This document shows, one piece after another, positions 1 to 7,135 of a DNA stretch of 24,902 bases (positions are counted from its first letter, which is position 1; the number at the start of each line of letters is the position of its first letter). The notes under the pieces were generated by a model, which was not told the DNA's origin, searched no databases, and was given only the letters and a program-made list of their open reading frames with translations. Made by a program: the position numbers and the translations under genes. Origin of the DNA: Vulcanimicrobiota bacterium (GTDB lineage: Bacteria; Vulcanimicrobiota; Vulcanimicrobiia; Vulcanimicrobiales; Vulcanimicrobiaceae); contig JAFARW010000018.1 of the NCBI GenBank assembly GCA_019245275.1, positions 1-24,902 of the forward strand. Direction: 5' to 3'.

Positions 1-1
1 C

Positions 2-3000
2 GCTGCCTTGCTCGGCCTCTTGGCGGTCGGGTTCGTCGTGCGACTTTTCTTTGTCGGCAACACCGGCTTTCAGAACGACGTGCAATCGTTCGAAGCCTGG
101 GCGCTGACGCTCGGCTCGCACCCGATGTCCGCGTTTTATGCCAAAGCCGGATTTGCGGACTATCCGCCCGGTTATTTCTATATTCTCTGGGTGATCGGAC
201 ATCTCTACGGGCCGCTGCAGCATGCCGATCCGTCATACGTTTGGCTACGCTTTTTGATCAAGCTGCCGGCGATCGTGATGGATCTTATCAACACGATATT
301 GATCTACGGGATCGTACGGCGCTTTGCAGATCAGCGCTATGCGCTGGCTGCCGCCGCGCTTTACATCTTGAATCCCGCGATCATCTTTATATCGGCTGCC
401 TGGGGACAAGTCGATTCCGTCGCCGGCGGCTTCGCGCTGGCTGCACTCTATGCGCTACTCACATCCGACGATGCACCGTCGGATGCGCGCCGGACGCAGT
501 TGATTGTTCTGGCTTGGCTCGCGCTCGCGTATTCAATACTGATCAAACCGCAAGCCGCGATTCTAGTGCCGCTCTTCATCGCATTCGCCTTCGTTTCGGC
601 CGAGCAGCGCGCGGCGCGGCTGCGGGGACTCATCGCCGGCGTTATCGGCGGCATCGTGCTCGCGTGGCTGCTGGCTTTGCCGTTCCATCCCGCCGCCAAT
701 CCGCTTGCGGTGCTCGGCTGGCTCTACGAACGATATCTCTACGGCACGAGCGTGTACGCCGTGAACTCCGTCAACGCGTTCAACCTCTGGACGATCAACT
801 ATCCGTTCTGGCAGGCGGATACCGCGCGCGTGCTGTTCTTGCCGCAATATTTATGGGGGTTGCTGCTCTTAGCAGCGGCCGCGATTCTGATCTTGCTGCG
901 CTACTTGCAATCGCCCACTCGCCGTTCACTGCTCGAAGCGGCGGCATTGCTGGCTTTGGCATTCTTCATGCTCTCGACGCGAATGCATGAGCGCTACGTT
1001 TTCAACGGATTGCTTCTTGTCGTGCCACTGATCTTCTGCGGTTGGCGCTATCTTTTAGCCGTCGGCGTCCTGACGGTCACGCTTTTTTCGAACTTGCTCT
1101 ACTCGCTCAACTATCTGACCGTCATGAACTCGCATCTACCGGGCGATCCGACAAACTTGCTTCCGATTCTGACGCGGCCGATGTCGCTCGCGAATGTCGC
1201 GATCTTCTTTCTGCTCGGTTACGTCTTCTTGGGCACAACCGAGGAGCCGGCAGTCGGCGCAGCTCCGCAAGCTAAAGAGGTCAGTGAAGAAGAACGGACG
1301 CCGCCTCGAAGTTGGTTCGATCCGCGCGAAGGGCTCGCGGCTTTACGCTGGCCGCTCGACTACTTGATCGCCGCGGGACTGGGCGTCGCCTCGTTCATCT
1401 TATCGTTTATCAACTACACCTTTCCGTCCGAGAAGTATTTCGACGAGATCTACTTTGCCCGCGCAGCCGAGGAGTATCTGCGCCATCAGTACATCTACGA
1501 AAATACGCACCCGCCGCTGACAAAACTGCTGATTACGCTCTCGGTTATGCTCTTCGGCGGGTTGGGTCACGGCGACAATTCGGCCGGTTGGCGTTTCCTG
1601 GATGTCGTCTTCGGCGCGTTCAGCATCCCGTTGCTGTTTATTTTCGCGAAGCGCCTGACGGGCTCGTCGCTCTTTGCTGCGATTGCGGCTTCGTTCTTGC
1701 TGTTCGACGGCATGCACTTCGTTCAGTCGCGGATCGCGACGCCGGAAAGCTTTGTGGGCTTCTTTGCGCTAGCCGCACTCTACACGTTCTACCGTTTTTG
1801 GGTTGCCTCGCAGAGACGCGCGGCGGCTTCGGTGGACGGCCCCCGCGTCCGCTTACGAGTGATCGGAACGATCCTGTGCGCCGGCGGCGCAATCGCAATA
1901 GTCTGGCTCAGATTTCATGGCGAGTCGGGCGCCGCAAAGGCCGTTGCGATCGTCTACACCTTCGCGACGCTGTATCTGTTTTTTCGAATCGTGATCGACC
2001 GGCGTCTCGCGTCGAGCGCGCCGCGGTTCGTCTCCTATGCGGACGGCACGGCAGCTGTGATCGATGGAAAGAACACTGTCGTGCATACGCCGGATGGCGG
2101 CGTCATCGATTCGAGCTCGCGTGCGGTTACGCCCGGTGATCTCTCGCGCGGTAGACGCGATTCGCTCGTCTTGAATGATGGGGAGTTGGTCGCATCCTAT
2201 CGGAAGGATGCATCGTTAGAGTACGCGACGCCGGTTGCGGTCGCTCGCTTTACGCCAAAAGGAACGACAATCGACGATGAGCCGGCTCGTTTTGGCGATG
2301 CTCGGCTTTGGCTCGTGCTCTTCGCCGTCTCGATCAGTGCGTTGATCACCAGCAAGTGGTACGGCGTCATGGCTTACCCGGCGACCTTAGGCATCATCGG
2401 CTTCGTTTGGGCGCAGCCGCGTATCGCCGCGCTTGCCAAAGAGTGGTGGGGGAAACCGCGCGGGCCCGCGCGCTGGGGCAATCCCTTCGGCTTTCCATTG
2501 GACATCGTGCTATGCACGCTGCTCTTCATCGGCGGAACGATTTATTTCACTGCGTACACACCGCAATTCGTTGGACTTTCCGACACGCCGCAGTCTGCGC
2601 CGCGCGCGTACACGCTAACTGATGTAATCGATATGCAGGCCTTGATGTATGACTACCATGCGCACTTGAAGGCGACGCATCCGTATTCGTCACTTTGGTG
2701 GACGTGGCCGCTGGATCTCAAGCCGATCGTCTACTACTGGAAAGACTTGCGCAAAGGCGGCAATGCAAACGTGCCGCAAGCGTGCTGCGTAGAGGAGATC
2801 GATTCGATGCCCAATCCATTCTTGTTATGGCTGGGCCTCTTCACCGTTCCGCTGGTCGGATGGCTCGCGTATCGCGAACGCCATAAAGGGTACCTGCTGC
2901 TCGTCGTTGCGTATCTGCTGCAGTGGCTTCCATGGATGCGCTCGCCGCGAATTTCGTTCATCTACCACTTTTTCGTCGACATTCCGATCATCGCGCTGTG

Positions 3001-3199
3001 CAACGCAATCGTGCTGCAGCGGCTGTGGCAGTGGGGAACTGCGCACGAGGAGTCGCGGGTGCTGACGCGTCTGGCTGTAGGAGGTTACGTCGCGGCGGTC
3101 GCACTCGTGTTTGCGTTCTTCTATCCGATCCTCGCGGGCGTTCCGATCCCGTGGAATCATTGGAACGCGCGCATGTGGCTTCCCCACTGGGTGATTTAG
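2..3199 (+). CDS. Two-module GT-C membrane glycosyltransferase (PMT-like), 5' end outside window
   Basis: The reading frame is open to the left edge, so the true start lies upstream; at least 1065 codons are present. Two GT-C (multi-pass, polyprenyl-phosphate-sugar-dependent) glycosyltransferase halves are joined head to tail. Numbering from the TTG at 8, half 1 spans about 1-415, with an acidic loop motif NDVQSFEAWA near residue 23, DYPPGY near 51 and many membrane segments. A charged linker at about 415-440 follows. Half 2 resembles bacterial protein O-mannosyltransferase (PMT, GT39): DEIYFA at 479-484, THPPLTK shortly after, and HPYSSLWWTWPL towards the C-terminus. A polar, beta-rich stretch at about 670-760 interrupts half 2. 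The likely role is transfer of a sugar from a lipid-linked donor to protein or glycan on the outer face of the membrane; the substrate is unknown. The gene ends 46 bases before yebC. Family assignment of half 2 is firm, that of half 1 moderate. Confidence 0.85.
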   Translation, partial: AALLGLLAVGFVVRLFFVGNTGFQNDVQSFEAWALTLGSHPMSAFYAKAGFADYPPGYFYILWVIGHLYGPLQHADPSYVWLRFLIKLPAIVMDLINTILIYGIVRRFADQRYALAAAALYILNPAIIFISAAWGQVDSVAGGFALAALYALLTSDDAPSDARRTQLIVLAWLALAYSILIKPQAAILVPLFIAFAFVSAEQRAARLRGLIAGVIGGIVLAWLLALPFHPAANPLAVLGWLYERYLYGTSVYAVNSVNAFNLWTINYPFWQADTARVLFLPQYLWGLLLLAAAAILILLRYLQSPTRRSLLEAAALLALAFFMLSTRMHERYVFNGLLLVVPLIFCGWRYLLAVGVLTVTLFSNLLYSLNYLTVMNSHLPGDPTNLLPILTRPMSLANVAIFFLLGYVFLGTTEEPAVGAAPQAKEVSEEERTPPRSWFDPREGLAALRWPLDYLIAAGLGVASFILSFINYTFPSEKYFDEIYFARAAEEYLRHQYIYENTHPPLTKLLITLSVMLFGGLGHGDNSAGWRFLDVVFGAFSIPLLFIFAKRLTGSSLFAAIAASFLLFDGMHFVQSRIATPESFVGFFALAALYTFYRFWVASQRRAAASVDGPRVRLRVIGTILCAGGAIAIVWLRFHGESGAAKAVAIVYTFATLYLFFRIVIDRRLASSAPRFVSYADGTAAVIDGKNTVVHTPDGGVIDSSSRAVTPGDLSRGRRDSLVLNDGELVASYRKDASLEYATPVAVARFTPKGTTIDDEPARFGDARLWLVLFAVSISALITSKWYGVMAYPATLGIIGFVWAQPRIAALAKEWWGKPRGPARWGNPFGFPLDIVLCTLLFIGGTIYFTAYTPQFVGLSDTPQSAPRAYTLTDVIDMQALMYDYHAHLKATHPYSSLWWTWPLDLKPIVYYWKDLRKGGNANVPQACCVEEIDSMPNPFLLWLGLFTVPLVGWLAYRERHKGYLLLVVAYLLQWLPWMRSPRISFIYHFFVDIPIIALCNAIVLQRLWQWGTAHEESRVLTRLAVGGYVAAVALVFAFFYPILAGVPIPWNHWNARMWLPHWVI

Positions 3200-3233
3200 G
3201 GGGTCACTCGCGAAGTCAAACGCTATTTAAAAT

Positions 3234-3238
3234 AGGAG
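3234..3238 (+). promoter_or_regulatory. Shine-Dalgarno site of yebC
   Basis: AGGAG lies 7 bases before the CTG at 3246. It decides the start: it is well spaced for CTG, while the ATG at 3241, only 2 bases downstream, is too close and in another frame. Confidence 0.6.
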
Positions 3239-3245
3239 CAATGAT

Positions 3246-3995
3246 CTGTCAGGGCACTCCAAATGGCATAACATCCGGCTGCGCAAGGGAAAAGCCGACG
3301 CGCAGCGCGGCGCGCTCTTTACCAAGCTGAGTAAAGAGATCATTCTCGCATTGCGCTCCGGCTCGCCGGATCCCGAAGCGAACTTTCGCTTAAAGATGGC
3401 GATCGAGAAAGCGCGCGAGAGCAACATGCCACAGGATAACATCAAGCGTTTGCTGGCGCGTGCGAGCGGCGGCGACGGCGCAAAAGAGATCGAGGAAATC
3501 CGTTACGAGGGCTACGGCCCGGGTGGAATCGCGGTGATCGTTGACGCGGCAACGGATAACCGAAATCGGACCGTCGCCGAGATGCGGTTTCTCTTTAGCC
3601 GGCACGGCGGATCGCTTGGCGAGACGAACAGTGTCGCGTGGATGTTCGAGCCGTCCGGAATCATCGAGGTCGATCCGCAGGGAAGCTCGGAAGATGAACT
3701 GACCGAAAGCGCGTTGATCGACGGCGTCGTCGACGTCGAGTACGACGAGCCGGCGACCATCTATACCGACCCTGATTCGCTGCACACCGTTCGCCTTTCG
3801 CTCGAACAACGTGGCCTGCACGTCGTGCAAGCGTTTCTCGGTATGCGCGCTAGGGCGAAAGTGACGCCTTCCGAGGAACAAGCCGGCGAGGCGCTCGCGC
3901 TCCTCGACGCGCTCGAAGATCACGAAGACGTGCAGCAGATCTTCTCGAACGCCGAGTTCAGCGACGCAACATTGGCGCTCGCTGCAAACGCGTGA
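3246..3995 (+). CDS. yebC: YebC/PmpR/TACO1 family protein, CTG start
   Basis: The 249-residue product has the family's usual length. Starting at CTG 3246 it begins with the diagnostic MSGHSKWHNIRLRKGKADAQ, and it continues through PQDNIKRLL and YEGYGPGGIAVIVDA. The frame has a stop at 3228-3230, and between that stop and the conserved serine there is no ATG, GTG or TTG. The next usual start, TTG 3351, would remove 35 of the most conserved residues. Family members were long called transcription regulators; recent work on YebC and mitochondrial TACO1 describes translation factors that relieve stalling at proline-rich sequences. The gene overlaps the following PASTA gene by GTGA (3992-3995), so the two are probably co-translated. 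Identity is secure; the CTG start is inferred from conservation and the ribosome-binding site. Confidence 0.93.
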   Translation: MSGHSKWHNIRLRKGKADAQRGALFTKLSKEIILALRSGSPDPEANFRLKMAIEKARESNMPQDNIKRLLARASGGDGAKEIEEIRYEGYGPGGIAVIVDAATDNRNRTVAEMRFLFSRHGGSLGETNSVAWMFEPSGIIEVDPQGSSEDELTESALIDGVVDVEYDEPATIYTDPDSLHTVRLSLEQRGLHVVQAFLGMRARAKVTPSEEQAGEALALLDALEDHEDVQQIFSNAEFSDATLALAANA

Positions 3996-5074
3996 TCGCT
4001 CATTCCGGCGATCGCCCGCGCCGTACGCGTGCCGCCTGGCGGTCGTACTTGCCGCCGCGCGATTGGATGTTCACGCTTGCCGTCGCGATCTTTGTCGGCA
4101 TCGTCGTCTGGTTCGGGCGTTCCGTGCACGATTTCTTCGTTCCGACGACTGCCACGCTGGCAGTGCCGACGTTCGTTGGACAAACACTCGGTGACGCGAC
4201 TTCGGAGGCGTACCACGCGGGGTTGCACACGCAAGTCGTCGCGCGTCAGATCAGCGACCGGTATCCGCGCGACACGGTGATGGATCAGCAACCGCCGCCG
4301 GGCGCGCGCGTTCGCGAAGGCCGCCAGATTTCGTTTATCGTTAGCACCGGCGTGCAGATCAGCTCGATGCCGGATATGCGGTATCAATCGCTGCGTGAAG
4401 CGGGACTCGATCTCTCGCGCCTGCATCTGCAGCTCAGCGCTACCAAATACGTACAAAGCGATGAGGTGCCGCCCAATCACATCGTTGATCAAGATCCCCC
4501 GCCGCTGAGCAATGTGCGCGAAGGGACCGCGGTCACGCTGACGGTCTCCAAGGGCGGCACCGCTCAGACCGTCGTTCCGAACTTTGTGGGCGAGACGATC
4601 GACATGGCACGCGACGATGCCGCTCGCAGCAAAATCCACCTCGGCCAACTCGTCTGGATGCCGCTTGGTCCGTCCGCGCCGCCGCATGGCACGATCGTGC
4701 GGCAAACCCCGAACGCCGGCTCCAAGATCGACGCGTTCACGCCGGTATCGCTCGAAGTCAGCGCCGGCCCGAATGAATCAGGTTATGTCTTGCGTCAGGT
4801 TCATTTGCTGGCCTCGGTGCCGGCAGATCAGAGCGCCGATACGCCGCTGCGCGTGCGTTTGACGGTTACCGATGCGACGGGCAAGTGGAACTTATACGAC
4901 GCCTTTGCGCAGCCCGGACAGAAACTTGATTTTAACGTCAGCACGCTCGGTACATCGCTCGTCGATTTCTTTGTGAACGATGCACTCGTCGCGGAAACGC
5001 GCCTGGGCGCGGAACCGCCGAATGCCTACCAGCATCGTGCATCGCCGGGGCCGCGAGCCACCCCAGCGCGTTGA
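3992..5074 (+). CDS. Membrane-anchored PASTA-repeat protein without kinase domain (PrkC ectodomain-like)
   Basis: This 360-residue protein starts at GTG 3992 within the yebC stop. It has a short basic N-terminus, one membrane segment (about 26-42), then three PASTA repeats at about 55-119, 124-187 and 194-258, each showing the Q-x-P-x-x-G type turn (for example DQQPPPGARV). A roughly 95-residue beta-type tail (264-360) resembles the Ig-like cap at the end of PrkC/PknB ectodomains. PASTA repeats bind peptidoglycan fragments and beta-lactams. In Firmicutes the Ser/Thr kinase gene prkC sits a gene or two upstream of rpe, with rsgA between. Here the same position encodes the ectodomain and anchor only; there is no kinase motif and only about 25 cytoplasmic residues. 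The likely role is cell-wall sensing or scaffolding, perhaps with a kinase encoded elsewhere. It is translationally coupled to rpe by a TTGA overlap. Confidence 0.88.
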   Translation: MIAHSGDRPRRTRAAWRSYLPPRDWMFTLAVAIFVGIVVWFGRSVHDFFVPTTATLAVPTFVGQTLGDATSEAYHAGLHTQVVARQISDRYPRDTVMDQQPPPGARVREGRQISFIVSTGVQISSMPDMRYQSLREAGLDLSRLHLQLSATKYVQSDEVPPNHIVDQDPPPLSNVREGTAVTLTVSKGGTAQTVVPNFVGETIDMARDDAARSKIHLGQLVWMPLGPSAPPHGTIVRQTPNAGSKIDAFTPVSLEVSAGPNESGYVLRQVHLLASVPADQSADTPLRVRLTVTDATGKWNLYDAFAQPGQKLDFNVSTLGTSLVDFFVNDALVAETRLGAEPPNAYQHRASPGPRATPAR

Positions 5075-5727
5075 TTAAACTCGCGCCGTCATTGCTTTCG
5101 GCCGACTTCTGCCGGATTGCCGAGCAGATCGCTGAGGTCGAGCGCGCGGGAGCCGATTATCTGCATCTCGATGTGATGGACGGACGCTTCGTGCCGAACC
5201 TCACGTGGGGACCGAAGATCGTGCAGGACATCCGAAAATGCGCGAAAGTTCCGCTCGATTGCCACTTGATGATCGTCGAGCCGGAGAAATACGTTGAGGA
5301 GTTCCGCCGAGCGGGCGCCGACATCATCACCTTTCACTACGAGGCGACCCCGCATGCACATCGGCTGCTCACGCATATCCGCGAGCTCGGCGCTAAAGCG
5401 GGCGTCGCGCTCGATCCGCAGACGCCGGTCGCCGCACTGCAAGATATCATCGACCAAGCGGATCTCGTCTTGATCATGAGCGTCAATCCCGGCTTCTCCG
5501 GTCAGCAATTTATCGAGCGCGCGTACGAGAAACTCCGCGAAGCGCGCGCGTTGATCGACGCGAACGGTCTCGCCTGCGAACTCGAGGTCGACGGCGGCAT
5601 CGGGCCTGAGAATGCGCGGGAAGTCGTTGAAGCGGGGGCGCGCGTTCTCGTCATGGGATCGAAGATCTTCGATGGTGGCAAACCTGCCGAGGCGTTGCAA
5701 CACGTGCGCGGGCTCCTCGCCACCTGA
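5071..5727 (+). CDS. rpe: Ribulose-phosphate 3-epimerase
   Basis: The enzyme interconverts D-ribulose 5-phosphate and D-xylulose 5-phosphate in the pentose phosphate pathway or Calvin cycle, in the cytoplasm. The 218-residue TIM barrel shows PSLLSADF at the N-terminus, HLDVMDGRFVPNLTWGP with a metal-binding His and catalytic Asp, CHLMI, LIMSVNPGFSGQQF with the second catalytic Asp nearby in EVDGGIG, and VMGSKIF at the phosphate site. Length is normal for the family. The TTG start is chosen because it overlaps the preceding stop as TTGA and gives the standard N-terminus; no other start is close. Confidence 0.97.
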   Translation: MIKLAPSLLSADFCRIAEQIAEVERAGADYLHLDVMDGRFVPNLTWGPKIVQDIRKCAKVPLDCHLMIVEPEKYVEEFRRAGADIITFHYEATPHAHRLLTHIRELGAKAGVALDPQTPVAALQDIIDQADLVLIMSVNPGFSGQQFIERAYEKLREARALIDANGLACELEVDGGIGPENAREVVEAGARVLVMGSKIFDGGKPAEALQHVRGLLAT

Positions 5728-6659
5728 CCGAAGACGAACTCGTCGCAGCGCTGCAAACGGTGCTGCGCGCACCACATGGAAGAAAAATCGTCATCGGTAT
5801 GGGCGACGATGCAGCAGCGTGGCGCCCATCGCGTTCGCACTTGAGCGTCATCTCAACGGACGCACTCGTGGAAAACGTGCACTTTCGGCTTGGAGAGGCG
5901 ACGCTCGAAGAGATCGGTTACCGCGCATGCGCGGCAAACGTGAGCGATATCGCCGCGATGGGCGCGCGACCGGTGCTTGCAACGGTTGCGATCGGATTGC
6001 CGCAGCGGATCGAGCCGGATGACGTCCTAGAAATCTATCGCGGGATCGATCGTCTTGCCCGATCGGTGAAGATTGAGATCGCAGGCGGCGACATCGTGCG
6101 ATCGGCCGAACTCTTCATTTCGCTGACGGTTGTCGGCGAGGTTTCGCCGACGTCGCTTAAGCGGCGTTCCGGCGCACGCGTAAATGACGTCGCTGCGGTG
6201 ACCGGACCGCTAGGCGCAAGCCGCGCCGCTTTGGAATCGAAGGCGCATCATTTGCCGCCTCCGCGCGTCGCCGAGGGGATGTGGCTAGCGCGCTCGCGCA
6301 GCGTGCATGCAATGATGGACATCTCCGATGGGCTTTCGACCGATCTCGCACGCATGGCCGTCGCCTCGAATTGCGGCGCAATCGTGGATCAGATTCCGGT
6401 TGCGGAAACGGCGCGAAAGTTCGCGATCAGCCGCGGTGAGGATGCGCAGCGATTTGCGGCGGCCGGCGGTGAAGATTTCGAGCTGCTCGCCGCGATTGCG
6501 CCGCGCGCGTTCAACTACTTGAGCGGCCGTTTTAGAAAGCGGTTCGGGCGACCGTTGCTGCGCGTGGGAGTCTTTCGCGAAGAAGCCGGCATCGAACGAG
6601 TCGGCGGCGGCGAACCGCTACCTGCCGGCTGGGATCACTTAAGGTGCCCCGGCTCATAG
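5724..6659 (+). CDS. thiL: Thiamine-monophosphate kinase, probable CTG start
   Basis: ThiL phosphorylates thiamine monophosphate to the active cofactor thiamine diphosphate with ATP. Visible motifs are GMGDDAA (metal/ATP), TDALVENVHF, NVSDIAAMGARP, GGDIVRS, MDISDGLSTDL and GGEDFELL. The first ordinary start, GTG 5760, would drop the N-terminal helix that precedes GxGDD in this family. The CTG at 5724 overlaps the rpe stop as CTGA and yields MTEDELVAALQTVL, which fits the family's D/E-x-x-L-I pattern and gives 311 residues, close to the usual 320. Firmicutes carry a different thiamine gene (thiN, thiamine pyrophosphokinase) at this place after rpe. Function is secure; the start is inferred from family shape and coupling. 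Confidence 0.93.
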   Translation: MTEDELVAALQTVLRAPHGRKIVIGMGDDAAAWRPSRSHLSVISTDALVENVHFRLGEATLEEIGYRACAANVSDIAAMGARPVLATVAIGLPQRIEPDDVLEIYRGIDRLARSVKIEIAGGDIVRSAELFISLTVVGEVSPTSLKRRSGARVNDVAAVTGPLGASRAALESKAHHLPPPRVAEGMWLARSRSVHAMMDISDGLSTDLARMAVASNCGAIVDQIPVAETARKFAISRGEDAQRFAAAGGEDFELLAAIAPRAFNYLSGRFRKRFGRPLLRVGVFREEAGIERVGGGEPLPAGWDHLRCPGS

Positions 6660-6820
6660 ATCAAGTCGGCACTCTCCGCCGCGCTTTTTCCCCGCTTCAT
6701 CGTTGCTCGTCGGTCACAATACCACGGCATTGCTCCCTCCTCGCGCCTCGAATCGGAAAAAAATCGCCGACGGATAGCACCAACAGACCTATGATCCGGG
6801 GCACTCGGGACAGACGGAGG
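6660..6820. other. Gap between converging thiL and rpmB
   Basis: No gene is visible. The stretch should hold the 3' ends of both transcripts. A run of seven A at 6757-6763 would read as a T run for the leftward rpmB transcript, but no convincing stem precedes it, so no terminator is called. Confidence 0.4.
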
Positions 6821-7012
6821 TCAGGCCGTACGCGTGACCCGCTTGGCCCGCAGGCATGCGGTGCAGACGCGGGCGGTCTTATGCGTCCCGTTCGAGGTAA
6901 TGCGAACGCTCTGCAGGTTGGGCAGCCAACGACGCCGCGTCTTGTTCATCGCGTGACTGACATTGTTGCCGGCCATCGGTCCTTTACCGCAGATGTCGCA
7001 ACGCTTAGCCAT
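6821..7012 (-). CDS. rpmB: 50S ribosomal protein L28 (zinc-type)
   Basis: The 63-residue protein begins MAKRCDICGKGPMAGNNVSH and has a second cysteine pair in RVCTACL, so it is the zinc-binding (C+) form of L28, a component of the large ribosomal subunit. The ATG at 7012 is chosen over an upstream in-frame start at 7102 because L28 proteins begin at this methionine; a purine-rich AAGGAAG lies about 8 bases before it. The gene is inverted relative to its neighbours. As I recall, rpmB is likewise inverted between the thi gene and yloU/yloV in Bacillus, so the orientation is probably ancestral. Confidence 0.97.
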   Translation of the reverse strand: MAKRCDICGKGPMAGNNVSHAMNKTRRRWLPNLQSVRITSNGTHKTARVCTACLRAKRVTRTA

Positions 7013-7135
7013 CGGTCTTTCTTCCTTTATATATAACGCTGTCGTGCGACCCCGCGAGGAGCGCAACTTCGGCATGGTATCATGCTGGCCGTTCGGTGAC
7101 AAGGATTCCCGCTGGGGTCCCCAAAGGCCACGCCG

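Noticed and set aside
1312..2139. 275-codon rightward ORF within the glycosyltransferase gene
   Set aside because: Arg-rich out-of-frame shadow; the membrane-protein frame is continuous with recognisable motifs throughout.
3920..4705. Long leftward ORF (261 codons) opposite yebC and the PASTA gene
   Set aside because: It is antisense to two well-supported genes, is rich in Arg/His/Asp as expected of shadow frames in GC-rich DNA, and matches no family.
5089..5775. 228-codon leftward ORF opposite rpe
   Set aside because: Fully covered by rpe, which has all catalytic motifs; composition is that of a shadow frame.
7026..7037. TATATATAA just before rpmB as a promoter
   Set aside because: No -35 box at a suitable distance, and the leader would be only about a dozen bases.
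7114..7122. Palindrome GGGGTCCCC upstream of fakA
   Set aside because: Only 9 bases with no loop; short palindromes like this are expected by chance in GC-rich DNA.
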